Part shown: piece by piece, positions 51,419-60,988 of the stretch
Layout: the number at the start of each line of letters is the position of its first letter
Position numbering within the stretch: the first letter of the stretch is position 1
From: Nonomuraea aridisoli
GTDB taxonomy: Bacteria; Actinomycetota; Actinomycetes; Streptosporangiales; Streptosporangiaceae
Reading direction: 5' to 3'
DNA: 64,000 nucleotides
Assembly (NCBI RefSeq): GCF_003236395.1
Contig: NZ_POUD01000009.1
Span: forward strand, 1-64,000
The notes under the pieces: model-generated
Seen by the model: only the letters and a program-made list of their open reading frames with translations
Told to the model about the DNA's origin: nothing
Database searches by the model: none
Made by a program: the position numbers and the translations under genes

Positions 51419-52285
51419 TCACTGCAGCTCGGGCGCGCCCGCCGCCGAGCCGAGCCATTCCTGCTCGATCTTGGCCAGCTCGCCCTTCGACTTCAGCGCG
51501 TCCACGGCCTTGTCGACGCACGGCTTGAGCGGGCTGCCCTTCTCCATGACCAGCCCGAACTCCTCCGGCGTGCCGCCCGTCGAGCTGAACTGACCGACGA
51601 TCTTGGAGTTCTCGACCTGGGCGGCGGTGACGTAGAACGCCGTCGGCAGGTCGACGACCAGCGCGTCCACCTGCTCGTTCTTCAGCGCGTTGACCGCGTC
51701 GATCTGCTCGTTGTAGACGTTGGGCTCGTTGGCGGGCTGGATGACGTTCTTGACCGCGTCGAGCGAGGTCGTGCCGACCTGAACGCCGATCTTGGCGTCC
51801 TTCAGCGCGGCCAGCGACGTCGCCCCGGCGAACTCGCTCCCCTCGACCGCGACGATCGCCTGCTTGACGGTGTAATAGCCCTTGCTGAAGTCGACCGCCT
51901 TCGCGCGGTCGGGGGTGATCGACACCTGGTTGATGTCGAAGTCGAACTGCTTCTCCCCCGGTGCGAACGCGGAGTCGAACTTCACCGTGTTCCACTGCAC
52001 CTCGGTGCGGTCGAAGCCGAGCTCGCCCGCCACCGCGAACGCGACCGCGCTCTCGAACCCCTGGCCGTTGCTCGGGTCGTCCTCCTTGAACCACGGTTCG
52101 TAGGCGGGCTTGTCGGTGCCGATGGTCAGCTTGCCCGCGTTGACCAGCTGGAGCTGGTCTTTCGTGCACGCGGTGGACGACGTGGGGGCCGCCGCGGCGG
52201 TGGTGGCCGGGTCGTCGACCGGTGCGCAGCCCACGACCGCCACGGCCAGGGCTCCGGTCGCGAGCAGCATCGAGGGACGGGCCAT
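51419..52285 (-). CDS. Amino acid ABC transporter substrate-binding lipoprotein
   Basis: This is a 288-residue protein. The ATG at 52285 (GGAGGCAAGG upstream) gives a lipoprotein signal with VVGCAP. A type II binding-protein fold of the glutamate/glutamine group follows: LTIGTDKPAYEPWF, FDFDINQVSITPDRAKAVDFSKGYY, IGVQVGTTSLDAV, and DALVVDLPTAFYV. Asp replaces the Arg that often binds the ligand carboxylate in the first motif region, so the ligand is uncertain. Confidence 0.92.
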   Translation of the reverse strand: MARPSMLLATGALAVAVVGCAPVDDPATTAAAAPTSSTACTKDQLQLVNAGKLTIGTDKPAYEPWFKEDDPSNGQGFESAVAFAVAGELGFDRTEVQWNTVKFDSAFAPGEKQFDFDINQVSITPDRAKAVDFSKGYYTVKQAIVAVEGSEFAGATSLAALKDAKIGVQVGTTSLDAVKNVIQPANEPNVYNEQIDAVNALKNEQVDALVVDLPTAFYVTAAQVENSKIVGQFSSTGGTPEEFGLVMEKGSPLKPCVDKAVDALKSKGELAKIEQEWLGSAAGAPELQ

Positions 52286-52552
52286 GGCCTTGCCTCCAGG
52301 GGGAACGCGCGAAAGAACGAAGCGCATTCTACGCCGCCCTCATTGCGGTTCCATGTCCGCGGTACCCGCGCTGTCCTGGGCATCTGAGACGGACGCTCGG
52401 GACATCGGTGGTGCCCGACGTGCCACGGAGGCCGGCCCACGTGGGCTCGCGTGACGGCGGTCAGCCGGTGAAGGGTCAGCGGCCGTTTCCCTGGAAGGTC
52501 ATCAGCCGAAGTACGGGGGGTGGCCGACGGGGCAAGGCGTAAGGAAGGAAAA

Positions 52553-52578
52553 AGGCCCCGCTCCGAACGGAGGGGGCC
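52553..52578 (-). terminator. Terminator of the rpsF-ssb-rpsR-rplI operon
   Basis: The hairpin AGGCCCCGCTCCG-AA-CGGAGGGGGCCT (one mismatch) is followed on the minus strand by a T-rich run, 13 nt after the rplI stop. It is a conventional intrinsic terminator. Confidence 0.8.
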
Positions 52579-52591
52579 TGATTCACGGAGA

Positions 52592-53038
52592 TCAGCCGGC
52601 GACGACCTCGACGTCCACGGAGGCGGAAACCTCGGGGTGGAGCTTCACGGTGACCCGGTGGGAGCCGACGCTCTTGATCGGGTTGACGATCTCGATGCGG
52701 CGGCGGTCGAGCTGCGGACCGCCGGCGGCCTTGACGGCCTCGGCGATGTCGCCCGTGGTGATCGAGCCGAACAGACGGCCGGACTCACCCGCGCGGGTGG
52801 TCAGGCGGACGCGCAGCGCGCCGAGCTGGCCGGCGACCTCCTTGGCGGTGCCGAGGTCGCGGATCTCGCGGGCGTCGCGCGCCTTGCGGATGGTCTCGAT
52901 CTGCTTCTCGGCGCCCCGCGTCCAGCGCATGGCGTAGCCGCGCGGGATGAGGTAGTTACGGCCGTAGCCGTCCTTGACCTCGACGATGTCGCCAGGGGTG
53001 CCGAGGCCGGAGACCTCGTTGGTGAGGATGAGCTTCAT
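52592..53038 (-). CDS. rplI: Ribosomal protein L9
   Basis: This 148-residue protein has the N-terminal rRNA-binding domain [36 protein letters not shown], the long connecting helix and the C-terminal domain ([45 protein letters not shown]). It is the last gene of the S6-SSB-S18-L9 operon. Confidence 0.97.
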   Translation of the reverse strand: MKLILTNEVSGLGTPGDIVEVKDGYGRNYLIPRGYAMRWTRGAEKQIETIRKARDAREIRDLGTAKEVAGQLGALRVRLTTRAGESGRLFGSITTGDIAEAVKAAGGPQLDRRRIEIVNPIKSVGSHRVTVKLHPEVSASVDVEVVAG

Positions 53039-53052
53039 GTCGCAAGGCCTCC

Positions 53053-53289
53053 TTAGCGCGCGGTGCTCGTGTAGGGCAGCAGGGCCACCTCACGGGCGTT
53101 CTTGATCGCGGTCGCCACGTCGCGCTGGTGCTGGGTGCAGTTGCCCGTCACCCGGCGCGCACGGATCTTGCCGCGGTCGGAGATGAACTTCCGCAGCAGG
53201 GCCGTGTCCTTGTAGTCGACGTAGGAGATCTTGTCGTGGCAGAACAGGCAAACCTTCTTCTTGGGCTTGCGCAGTGCCGGCTTTGCCAT
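53053..53289 (-). CDS. rpsR: Ribosomal protein S18 (zinc-ligand form)
   Basis: This is a 78-residue protein. The core is [52 protein letters not shown]. The CLFC pair near residue 14 and the later CTQH supply a C-x2-C / C-x2-H set, the zinc-containing (C+) form. Actinomycetes often carry a second, cysteine-free copy elsewhere for zinc starvation. 14 nt separate it from rplI. Confidence 0.97.
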   Translation of the reverse strand: MAKPALRKPKKKVCLFCHDKISYVDYKDTALLRKFISDRGKIRARRVTGNCTQHQRDVATAIKNAREVALLPYTSTAR

Positions 53290-53352
53290 CGTGGTGCTCC
53301 TTTCAGAGCCCCGCCGTCAGAGCGGGAATGGACTCGGGCTTGTGGACTGGAT

Positions 53353-53904
53353 TTAGAAAGGCGGTTCGTCGCTGAAGTCGCCACCGCCGCCGCCGAAGCC
53401 GCCGCCCTGCTGGCCGCCGCCGCCGTAGCCGCCGCCACCGCCACCCTGGAAGCCGCCGCCCTGGGGCGGGGCCGGGGACGCGGACGCCCACGGGTCGTCG
53501 GCCGGGCCGCCGAAGCCGCCACCGCCGCCACCCTGACGGGAGGTGCGGTTGACCTTGGCGGTCGCGTTGCGCAGGGACGGGCCGACCTCGTCGACCTCGA
53601 CCTCGTAGACCGTGCGCTTCTCGCCTTCCTTGGTCTCGTAAGACCGCTGCTTGAGCCGCCCCTGCACGATGACCCTCATGCCGCGCTGGAGGCTCTCGGC
53701 GGTGTTCTCCGCCGCCTGCCGCCAGACGTTGCAGGTCAGGAAGAGGCTCTCGCCGTCTTTCCACTCGTTGGTCTGGCGATCCATGAATCGCGGAGTGGAT
53801 GCGATGCGGAACCGAGCCACCGCTTGCCCCGTCGGGGTGAAGCGCAGCTCAGGGTCGTCGACCAGGTTGCCGACGATGGTGATTACGGTGTCGCCTGCTG
53901 CCAT
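53353..53904 (-). CDS. ssb: Single-stranded DNA-binding protein
   Basis: This is a 183-residue protein. The OB fold occupies residues 1-115 ([39 protein letters not shown]...). A Gly-rich disordered linker of about 50 residues follows, and then the acidic tip SDEPPF that recruits partner proteins. It is the replication member of the ribosomal-protein operon. Confidence 0.97.
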   Translation of the reverse strand: MAAGDTVITIVGNLVDDPELRFTPTGQAVARFRIASTPRFMDRQTNEWKDGESLFLTCNVWRQAAENTAESLQRGMRVIVQGRLKQRSYETKEGEKRTVYEVEVDEVGPSLRNATAKVNRTSRQGGGGGGFGGPADDPWASASPAPPQGGGFQGGGGGGYGGGGQQGGGFGGGGGDFSDEPPF

Positions 53905-53982
53905 GGCTTGCGCTCGCCTTCCTGCACGCCTTCGCTTGGGTTACGGCTCAGAGTACGGGGCTCCTCCGACAAAAGCCGGAGG

Positions 53983-54273
53983 TTAGTGCACGTCCGGACG
54001 GAGGACCTTGGTGCGCAGAATGCCCTCGTTGAGGTTGAGCTGCCGGTCGAGCTCCTTGACCGTGGCCGGCTGGGCGGACAGGTCGATGACGGCGTAGATG
54101 CCCTCGGACTTCTTGTCGATGTCGTAGGCGAGACGGCGACGGCCCCAGACGTCGACCTTCTCCACGGTGCCGCCGTCGTTGCGGACGACGGTGAGGAACT
54201 GGTCGAGGGACGGCGCGACAGTGCGCTCATCGAGCGAAGGGTCCAGAATGACCATTACTTCGTAACGACGCAT
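53983..54273 (-). CDS. rpsF: Ribosomal protein S6
   Basis: This is a 96-residue protein from the ATG at 54273 ([16 protein letters not shown]), preceded by GAGG. The frame extends upstream without family sequence. [21 protein letters not shown] and [16 protein letters not shown] complete the S6 fold. S6 pairs with S18 in the 30S platform. It is the first gene of the operon, so the promoter lies within about 54280-54450. Confidence 0.96.
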   Translation of the reverse strand: MRRYEVMVILDPSLDERTVAPSLDQFLTVVRNDGGTVEKVDVWGRRRLAYDIDKKSEGIYAVIDLSAQPATVKELDRQLNLNEGILRTKVLRPDVH

Positions 54274-54457
54274 GCGGGACTCCAACCTCCTCTGGACTCT
54301 TGCGGTCACGACACTCTGCCGTGACAGGAGGACGCTGACGTCTGAGCCCGGGCGGCCCCTTTCGGCATCCCGGGATGACGGATCACCCATCACAACGCAG
54401 CGCTGCCCAGGTTACCAGCCGCCAGTACCTGGGCAGGCCCATTAGAAGACCAAGGGG

Positions 54458-54781
54458 GTGGTGGTAGTGCCACATGTTGTCCAGCCCTCCGAAAGGGGGC
54501 GGTTCAGGCTCACGCTCAATCCCGACGGGCGTGCGCACCCCATCGAGAACGGCTTCGCCGTGGCGACGATCGTCTGCGGCATCGTGGCCTTCGTGTCGAC
54601 GTTCTGGCCCGCGGCTCACGTGATCTCGTCGTGGTTCGGCGCGCTCGGCTTCGGGATGGGGCTCTACTCCCAGTACATCTCGGCGACCACACCGCAGCGC
54701 GCGCTCAACGTGGTCGGGCTGGTGGGGTCGTTCGTGGGAGCCGCGCTCGGCATCGTCCACGGCGGTTTCCTCCCGCACTGA
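54458..54781 (+). CDS. Small membrane protein next to rpsF
   Basis: This 107-residue protein has a GTG start (54458; the exact codon among several GTGs is uncertain). Three hydrophobic helices are seen: NGFAVATIVCGIVAFVSTFWPAA, SSWFGALGFGMGLYSQYI and ALNVVGLVGSFVGAALGIVHGG. I recognise no named family. It is divergent from rpsF. Confidence 0.72.
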   Translation: MVVVPHVVQPSERGRFRLTLNPDGRAHPIENGFAVATIVCGIVAFVSTFWPAAHVISSWFGALGFGMGLYSQYISATTPQRALNVVGLVGSFVGAALGIVHGGFLPH

Positions 54782-54793
54782 CCCCCCGCGGCT

Positions 54794-54818
54794 AACGGCC
54801 CCGCCCACCGGGGCCGTT
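54794..54818. terminator. Hairpin terminator in convergent gap
   Basis: A 10-bp stem AACGGCCCCG with a 5-nt loop lies 13 nt after the stop of the small membrane protein and 13 nt before the stop of the opposing gene. It probably serves both. Confidence 0.7.
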
Positions 54819-54830
54819 GCGATGTGCGGC

Positions 54831-55007
54831 TCACCCGATGTTCAGGTCGATGCCGAGCAGGACCAGGAACCACAGGAAGACGGCGAGCAGCGCCTCGGCG
54901 AGATCCCGCAGCAGGGCCGGGGTGATGTAGTCGTACACCCAGGCCACGTAGATCCCGATCACCACGTACACCAATAAGATCAACGCGCGTAAGCGCCAGC
55001 GTGACAT
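54831..55007 (-). CDS. Small two-helix membrane protein
   Basis: This is a 58-residue protein from the ATG at 55007, preceded by GAGGAG. It begins MSRWRLRALILLVYVVIGIYV and ends with a second hydrophobic helix, LLAVFLWFLVLLGIDL; YDYITPALLRDLAEA joins them. The strong ribosome binding site and complete hydrophobic pattern support it as a real short gene. It is divergent from the nfo-like gene by 84 nt. Function unknown. Confidence 0.7.
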   Translation of the reverse strand: MSRWRLRALILLVYVVIGIYVAWVYDYITPALLRDLAEALLAVFLWFLVLLGIDLNIG

Positions 55008-55091
55008 GTCGTTTCTCCTCGGATCTCCTCGCACAGGGGGCGGTTGGCGACTGCCCCGAGCGGTGCCCGCGAAACGGATAAGCTCGATGAC

Positions 55092-55835
55092 ATGCTGCGC
55101 ATCGGAGCCCATGTCGACCAGGACGACCCCGCCGCCCACGCCGCGGCCGTCGGCGCCGAGGTGGCGCAGTTCTTCCTCGGCGACCCGCAGGGATACGACA
55201 AGCCCGTGCTGCCCGCCAAGCCGGTCGAGGGCGTCGACGTCTACATCCACGCCCCCTACCTGATCAACGTGGCGACCACCAACAACCGCATCCGCATCCC
55301 CAGCCGCAAGCTGCTGGAGCAGCACCTGAAGGCGGCGGCCGGGCTGGGTGCGAAGGGCCTGGTCGTGCACGGCGGCCACGTCAACAAGAACGACGACCCG
55401 CAGGTCGGGTTCGACAACTGGCGCAAGGTGTTCGAGCGCATGGAGTGCCCCATCCCCGTGCTGATCGAGAACACCGCGGGCGGCGGCAACGCGATGGCCC
55501 GCAAACTGGAGCGCATCGCCCGCCTGTGGGACGCGCTCGACGGCTTCGACGTGGGCTTCTGCCTCGACACCTGCCACGCCCACGCCGGCGGCGAGGAGCT
55601 GGTCGACCTGGTGGAGCGGGTCAAGGCCATCACCGGCCGGATCGACCTCGTCCACTGCAACGACTCGCGCGACGCGTTCGACTCCGGCGCCGACCGCCAC
55701 GCCAACCTGGGCAAGGGGACGATCGACTCCGAGCTGATCCTCGCGGTCTGCCGGGCGGCCGGGGCGCCGATCGTGGTGGAGACGCCGGCCGAGGGCCAGG
55801 CCGACGACATCGCCTTTCTGCGGAAGAACCTCTAG
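55092..55835 (+). CDS. nfo: Endonuclease IV-type AP endonuclease
   Basis: This is a 247-residue TIM-barrel protein from the ATG at 55092. It has the zinc-ligand motifs of the family: MLRIGAHV near the start, YIHAPYLINVA, VVHGGHVNKND, PVLIENTAGGGNAM, GFCLDTCHAHAGG, DLVHCNDSRDAFDSGADRHANLGKG and VVETPAEG. It cuts abasic sites during base excision repair. It is slightly shorter than the E. coli enzyme (285), which is usual for actinomycetes. Confidence 0.94.
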   Translation: MLRIGAHVDQDDPAAHAAAVGAEVAQFFLGDPQGYDKPVLPAKPVEGVDVYIHAPYLINVATTNNRIRIPSRKLLEQHLKAAAGLGAKGLVVHGGHVNKNDDPQVGFDNWRKVFERMECPIPVLIENTAGGGNAMARKLERIARLWDALDGFDVGFCLDTCHAHAGGEELVDLVERVKAITGRIDLVHCNDSRDAFDSGADRHANLGKGTIDSELILAVCRAAGAPIVVETPAEGQADDIAFLRKNL

Positions 55836-55850
55836 CGTTTACACACAGGC

Positions 55851-55859
55851 TGTGGATAA
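55851..55859 (-). promoter_or_regulatory. Single consensus DnaA box
   Basis: TGTGGATAA is a perfect match to TTATCCACA on the minus strand. It lies alone in the convergent gap between nfo and the mannosyltransferase-like gene, so its significance is low. Confidence 0.35.
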
Positions 55860-55898
55860 CTTCCTTGGATTACCGAGAAACAAAAGCGGGTATAGAGA

Positions 55899-56963
55899 TC
55901 AGCCTGCCCACGCGCCACTCAGGAACCGTCCGGCGTTCAGCAGCATGAGCGGCCCGCAGACCGCCGCGTAGAGCACGAGCACCCACGCCCTGCGCGTGGC
56001 GAGGCGGGCGAAGAGCACCCACAGCGGAAACCACAGCAGCAACGAGCGCGGGATCGACAGGTAGTACGCCGAGGTCATCAGCGCCGCCGCCTGCGTGCCG
56101 CAGTAGACGGCCTCGCTCCACCGGCGCAGCACGAGCAGCCACACCAGCGCGGCCACGACCACCACCGCTCCGGCGATCTCCATCCGGAACGCCACCGCGA
56201 AGTCGTCGGAGCCCATCGCCGAGTGCCACGTCGTCCGCCACGCCTCCCACGGCCAGGCGAAGTCGCGCCCCCACCCGGCCTCCTGGGCGTGCTTCCACGC
56301 CAGCCAGTCGCCGGTCCTGCGGTAGTGATAGACCGAGTACGCCGCCAGCGGCACGAACGGCGCCACGAGCCAGCCCGCCCGCCGCGGCGACTCCCCCCGC
56401 GCGACGAACTCCACGATCAGCGCCGCCGCCAGGAACAACCCGGTGATCCGCACGCACGACGCCCCTGCCGCGAGCAGCACCGCGAGCGGCCAGCGTCCCT
56501 GGCGGGCGGCCAGCCACGCCGGGATCGCGAAGGCCAGGAAGAGCGACTCGCTGTAGCCGGCGGCCAGGAACACCGCCATGGGGAAGAGCAGCAGCGCCGC
56601 CACGGCGATCCAGCCGGAGGCGCCCTCGGCCTCGGCCAGCCGGGCCAGGGCCACCATGGCGACCGCCCCGGACACGAGCGAGACGATCAGCCCGGCCGCC
56701 GCCCAGTCCGGTACGACGAAATGCACGAGCCGCAGCGCCATCGGCAGGCCGGGGAAGAACGCCGGCAGCCCGTCGTCCACAGGCCGGCCGGGTTCGCCGT
56801 CGTAGCCGTACTGGGCGATGGTGATGAACAGGGTGGCGTCCCACTTGCGCCACCGGTCGAGATAGTCGGCCAGCGTCGCGCCGAGCAACGTCACGACGAG
56901 CAGCCCCGCGCGCGAGCCGAACCAGAGCAGCAGCGCGTCCAGGCGGGTGGAACGGGTGATCAT
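55899..56963 (-). CDS. Polytopic glycosyltransferase, GPI-mannosyltransferase (PIG-V)-like
   Basis: This is a 354-residue protein from the ATG at 56963, which overlaps the preceding stop as ATGA. It has about nine hydrophobic helices. An early external loop RWRKWDATLFITIAQYGYDG carries the catalytic-type Trp-Asp pair of GT-C enzymes. Further motifs are AFFPGLPMALRL and LFPMAVFLAAGYSESLFLAFAIPAWLAA. It is expected to transfer a mannose from polyprenyl-phosphate-mannose outside the membrane. It shares a transcript with the GT87-like gene. Confidence 0.82.
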   Translation of the reverse strand: MITRSTRLDALLLWFGSRAGLLVVTLLGATLADYLDRWRKWDATLFITIAQYGYDGEPGRPVDDGLPAFFPGLPMALRLVHFVVPDWAAAGLIVSLVSGAVAMVALARLAEAEGASGWIAVAALLLFPMAVFLAAGYSESLFLAFAIPAWLAARQGRWPLAVLLAAGASCVRITGLFLAAALIVEFVARGESPRRAGWLVAPFVPLAAYSVYHYRRTGDWLAWKHAQEAGWGRDFAWPWEAWRTTWHSAMGSDDFAVAFRMEIAGAVVVVAALVWLLVLRRWSEAVYCGTQAAALMTSAYYLSIPRSLLLWFPLWVLFARLATRRAWVLVLYAAVCGPLMLLNAGRFLSGAWAG

Positions 56964-58282
56964 CTCAGGGCGGACGTCAGCGTGAACCGGTCGGGGGCGT
57001 CGTCGAACACTCCCCCGGCCTGGTCGTCGACGCCCGTGCGCCGTACGACGTCCTTGTCCGGGCGCAGGATGTCGCGCACCACGAACGCCATCATGATGCC
57101 GATCGTGATGACCCGCCCCCACACGGCGGTGAAGTACGTGTCGTCGCTGATGCCGAGGTCGTCACGGCCGAGCGGCGGCTGGGAGAGCAGGTAGAGCCAG
57201 ATCGCGACGAAGTACCAGACCTCCGCGAGCTGCCACAGCACCAGCGGCTTCCAGTTGGGCCGGGCCAGCACCGCGAACGGCACCAGCCAGAGCACGAACT
57301 GCGGCGACCACACCTTGTTCGTCATCATGAACGCGGCCAGGGCCAGGAAGCAGATCTGCGCCAGCCGCGGCCGGCGCGGCGCGGCGAGGGTGAGCACGGC
57401 GATGCCCAGGCAGAGCACGGCCAGCGACACCATGCCGAGCGTGCTCACGTCGATCTCGCCGAGCACCGGCCAGCCCTTGGTCTGGAAGAACAGCCACGGC
57501 GAGCCCCAGTCGACCCCGCGTTCCTGGGAGAAGACGTAGAAGCGGCGCCAGCCCTCCCAGGCGAAGATCATGAACGGCAGGTTGACCACGAGCCACGCGG
57601 CCACGGCCGAGCCCATCGTCACCAGGAACGGCCGCCAGCGCGCGGTGCGCAACGTGAGCAGGAACAGCGCCCCCACGAACATCAGCGGGTAGAACTTGGT
57701 GGCGATCGCGAGGCCGAGCAGCACCCCGGCGAGCACCAGCCGGCGCTGCTTCCAGGCCAGCAGCACGCCCATCGACAGCGCGCCCGCGACCAGGTCCCAG
57801 TTGATGTACGCGGCCAGCACGACGGCGGGCGAGATGGCGTACCAGAGCGGGTCCCACCGGCGCGAAGGGCCGGCCACGGCGGCCATCAGCAGCACGCCGG
57901 CCACCAGGCAGACGCCGAGCAGGATCACCGTCAGGTCGTAGAAGCGCACGGCCTGCGCGACCGCGTCCGGCTCCAGCCACCGGGCGATCCAGCTGATCAC
58001 CTGCATGACCTCGCCGAGCACGACCGGGTATTCGACCTGCTTGTCGAACGGCACGTCGGCGAAGTAGGGGTTCTGGGTGGCGAGCGCCCGGTCGAAGTAG
58101 AGCGGGTAGATGTCGGTGTAACAGAAGTTCGTGTACGTCGCGACCTGGTCGTTCCAGCCGCCCGTGCGGCACGGCAGCCGCACGACGTACGCGAGGGTCG
58201 CCCCCAGGGCCGCGATCAGCCCCAGGGGCAGGTACGGCACGGCACGCGCCCCCCAGGGGGCGCGTGCCTCGGTCATCGTCAC
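56960..58282 (-). CDS. GT87/DUF2029-type polytopic mannosyltransferase
   Basis: This is a 440-residue protein whose GTG at 58282 overlaps the stop of the penicillin-binding protein gene (GTGA). It has about eleven helices. The first external loop holds TNFCYTDIYPLYFDRALATQNPYFADVPFDKQVEYPVV, with the Asp and Glu typical of GT-C catalytic loops. A later motif is GLAIATKFYPLMFVGAL. Related genes follow ponA1 in mycobacteria, from memory. The role is likely in lipoglycan or wall-polymer mannosylation. Confidence 0.85.
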   Translation of the reverse strand: MTMTEARAPWGARAVPYLPLGLIAALGATLAYVVRLPCRTGGWNDQVATYTNFCYTDIYPLYFDRALATQNPYFADVPFDKQVEYPVVLGEVMQVISWIARWLEPDAVAQAVRFYDLTVILLGVCLVAGVLLMAAVAGPSRRWDPLWYAISPAVVLAAYINWDLVAGALSMGVLLAWKQRRLVLAGVLLGLAIATKFYPLMFVGALFLLTLRTARWRPFLVTMGSAVAAWLVVNLPFMIFAWEGWRRFYVFSQERGVDWGSPWLFFQTKGWPVLGEIDVSTLGMVSLAVLCLGIAVLTLAAPRRPRLAQICFLALAAFMMTNKVWSPQFVLWLVPFAVLARPNWKPLVLWQLAEVWYFVAIWLYLLSQPPLGRDDLGISDDTYFTAVWGRVITIGIMMAFVVRDILRPDKDVVRRTGVDDQAGGVFDDAPDRFTLTSALR

Positions 58283-60921
58283 TGGTCCTCTGGCCTAGTG
58301 GACATCGGTTCCTGCCCGCTCGGCCGCGCCCTGGGCGCCGAGCCGCCGCCCGCGAGCCCGATCTCGTCGTCGGAGAACTGGTCGACCCCGCCGTCGTCGA
58401 CGCTCGGGTCGTCCTCGGTCGTCACGTCGCCGTCGCAGTTGACGAAGCAGTCCTCGTCGGTGCCGCCGAACGGGTTGCCCTCGTCGAACGGGTCGCCCTC
58501 ACCGAACGGGTCGTCCTCGGGGGTCGGCGTGGGCGTGGGCGTCGGGCTCGGCACGATGTTCTCCGGCACGCCGACCTCGGCCGGCTCGGGGAACTGCTCG
58601 ACCGGCAGGCCCTCGTGGGCGAGCTGCATGAACTTCTGCCAGACGATCGTGGGCGGACCGGCGCCCTCGAACCCGAGCGAGGTCTCCTTCGGCCTGGTGT
58701 ACGGGTTGTCCCAGCCGTACTTGTCGCTGCCCTTGCGGAAGACCGGGCAGTTGGAGTGCTCGGGCGGTACGACCTTGCCCGACTTGGTCACGCACTGCTC
58801 GCGGTAGAAGCCGACGGCGGTGGAGATCTGCGGGGTGTAGCCGACGAACCAGGCTTCCTTCTCGTCGTTGTTGGTGCCGGTCTTGCCGGCGGCCGGCCGG
58901 TTGCCGAGGCCCTTGCCCGCCGCGGTGCCGGACTTGAGCACCTCCGCCATGGCGGTCGTGGCGTCGGCGGCCACGCCCGGGGCGATGACCTGCTTGGGGT
59001 TGGCCACCTCGGGGTAGGCGACCTGGCCGTTCTGCCGGACCTCTTTCACGACGTGGTAGCGGGTGTACTTGCCGCCGTTGGCGAAGATCGCGTAGCCGGC
59101 GGCCTGCTCGACCGGCGTCACCAGCGCGCTGCCGATGGCGAACTGGTAGTGGTGCTCGGCGATGTCGTCTTCCATGCGCTTCTGGTTGAAGCCGGCCGCC
59201 TCGACCAGGTGCTTGACGTCGTCGAGTTGGTTCGGCAGCGCGTACGCCATCGAGACGAACGCGGTGTTGACCGACTGCGCGGTGGCCTTGACCACGTCGA
59301 CGGCGGCGCCGACGTTGTGGCTGTTGGTGATGCCGCCCTCCTGCTGGCCGGGCAGCACCTTCGGCACGGTCTCGTTGCCCGGCACGAAGCTCTTGAGCGA
59401 GTAGCCGGCCTGCAGCCAGGCCGCCAGCACGTACGGCTTGAACGCGGACGCGGCCTGCTTCTGCGACTGGAAGGGCTCGTTCCACGGGTCGTTGAGGTAG
59501 TTGTCACCGCCGTAGAAGGCGAGCACGCGCCCGTTCTTGGGGTCGACGGCGGCCAGGCCCGCGTGGAACTCGTTGGACATGCCCTTCGTCGTGCTGGTCA
59601 CCGCGGCCTTCGCGGCCTGCATCAGCTTCTTGTCGAAGGTGGAGATGATGTCGTAGCCGCCGCTCTTGACCTCGTCCTCGTCCAGGCCGCGCTGCTCCAG
59701 CTCGTTCAGCACCTCCTTGACCATGTAGCCGCGCAGGCCGCCCAGCTCGTTGGTGTCGCTGCTCTTCACCGTCTTGGGGAACTTGGCCGTCTGGGGCAGG
59801 TCGCCGTAGCGGTCGGGCCACTGCTCGGCCATGTTCTGGATGACGTTCTTGAAGCGCGCCTGCAGCGCGGGCTCGTCGGCGTCCCACGCGGGCTGCTGGA
59901 TGCGCGCCGCGAGGTAGGCGCCCTGCTCGGGGGTGAGCTTCGCGGCGGTGACCTTGTTGCCGAAGTACGCCTTGGCGGCGGCCTCGACGCCGTACGCGCG
60001 GCCGAAGTTGATGGTGTTGAGGTACGTCTCCAGGATCTCGTCCTTGGTCATGTTCTCGTCGAGCTTGACCGCGACGAAGATCTCCATGACCTTTCGCTTG
60101 ATGGAGACTTCCTGGCTGAGGCCGTCGTAGTAGTTACGGGCCATCTGCTGGGTGATGGTCGAGGCGCCCTGGAGCTGCTGCCCGGTGGCGGTCATCCACA
60201 CCGAACGGAACATGGCGGGGATCGAGACGCCGGAGTCCTCGTAGAACGTCTTGTTCTCGATGGCCACCGCGGCGTCCCGCACGCTCTGCGACATCTTCGC
60301 GAGCGGCACCCGCTCACGCTTGAAGCCGAGCGTGGCGATGACGGTCTTGCCGTCGCGGTAGTAGATGGTGCTCTGCTGCGCGGTCGCCTCGGCCTGCGCC
60401 GCGGTCGGCACCTCGACGTTGGCGTACGCGACCATGACCATGCCGAAGATGCCGGCGGCGAGGATGACGACGCCCGCCACGACGATCTTCCAGCTCGGCA
60501 CGAACCTGCGCCAGCCGCCGCGACCGCCGCCGCCCTTTCTGACCGGAGGGCCGGGCGGCTCGGGCGGCCCGCCCTCGCCGCGCCGGCGCGAGCGCCGCGG
60601 GGCGTCGCTGACGATGGTCTCCTGGTTGCTCATCGCGCGGGTCTCCTGGCGGGCGCGCGTGCGCGGGCCCTCCTGGGTGACGTCGCGGCGTGGCGAAGGC
60701 GGTGCGGGCCGGCGCGGCGGCGGCTCGTCGTACGGCTGCGCGGCCATGGCGCCGGTCTGCTCGTATGCGGCCTCGGGCCGGCGTTGCGACGGGGCCGCGC
60801 CCCAGCCGGATTCGCCGGTTTGAGGCGGAGAACCTGGGGGCACAGAACGGGATGAGCTGGAACGACGGCGTCTACCCGGGCGGGGTTGATGCGCCGTCCC
60901 CTCATTCATGCTGTTACTCAC
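58279..60921 (-). CDS. Class A penicillin-binding protein (transglycosylase/transpeptidase)
   Basis: This is about 880 residues. The start is uncertain: the GTG at 60921 follows GAGGAC, with an ATG at 60933 and one at 60909 as alternatives. A long basic, Pro-rich cytoplasmic region (about 150 residues) precedes one membrane helix (WKIVVAGVVILAAGIFGMVMVAY). The GT51 domain has ENKTFYEDSG and GASTITQQMARNYY. The transpeptidase has SAFK, SVN and KTGT. The C-terminal tail is acidic with PT repeats and a Cys pair. This corresponds to PonA1-type enzymes that polymerise and crosslink peptidoglycan. Confidence 0.95.
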   Translation of the reverse strand: MSNSMNEGTAHQPRPGRRRRSSSSRSVPPGSPPQTGESGWGAAPSQRRPEAAYEQTGAMAAQPYDEPPPRRPAPPSPRRDVTQEGPRTRARQETRAMSNQETIVSDAPRRSRRRGEGGPPEPPGPPVRKGGGGRGGWRRFVPSWKIVVAGVVILAAGIFGMVMVAYANVEVPTAAQAEATAQQSTIYYRDGKTVIATLGFKRERVPLAKMSQSVRDAAVAIENKTFYEDSGVSIPAMFRSVWMTATGQQLQGASTITQQMARNYYDGLSQEVSIKRKVMEIFVAVKLDENMTKDEILETYLNTINFGRAYGVEAAAKAYFGNKVTAAKLTPEQGAYLAARIQQPAWDADEPALQARFKNVIQNMAEQWPDRYGDLPQTAKFPKTVKSSDTNELGGLRGYMVKEVLNELEQRGLDEDEVKSGGYDIISTFDKKLMQAAKAAVTSTTKGMSNEFHAGLAAVDPKNGRVLAFYGGDNYLNDPWNEPFQSQKQAASAFKPYVLAAWLQAGYSLKSFVPGNETVPKVLPGQQEGGITNSHNVGAAVDVVKATAQSVNTAFVSMAYALPNQLDDVKHLVEAAGFNQKRMEDDIAEHHYQFAIGSALVTPVEQAAGYAIFANGGKYTRYHVVKEVRQNGQVAYPEVANPKQVIAPGVAADATTAMAEVLKSGTAAGKGLGNRPAAGKTGTNNDEKEAWFVGYTPQISTAVGFYREQCVTKSGKVVPPEHSNCPVFRKGSDKYGWDNPYTRPKETSLGFEGAGPPTIVWQKFMQLAHEGLPVEQFPEPAEVGVPENIVPSPTPTPTPTPEDDPFGEGDPFDEGNPFGGTDEDCFVNCDGDVTTEDDPSVDDGGVDQFSDDEIGLAGGGSAPRARPSGQEPMSTRPEDQ

Positions 60922-60988
60922 ACGTCCTCGCATCGTCGTCGGAACAAAAACGGCGGTTGGGCGTGAGGCTCCTCGCCGCCCTCGGATA

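Noticed and set aside
55851-55859. Single perfect DnaA box as a replication element
   Set aside because: One isolated 9-mer in a convergent gap is expected by chance or minor use; it is recorded only as a site.
58264-60855. Plus-strand open frame of about 860 codons
   Set aside because: It is antisense to the penicillin-binding protein, whose SAFK, SVN and KTGT motifs are unambiguous.
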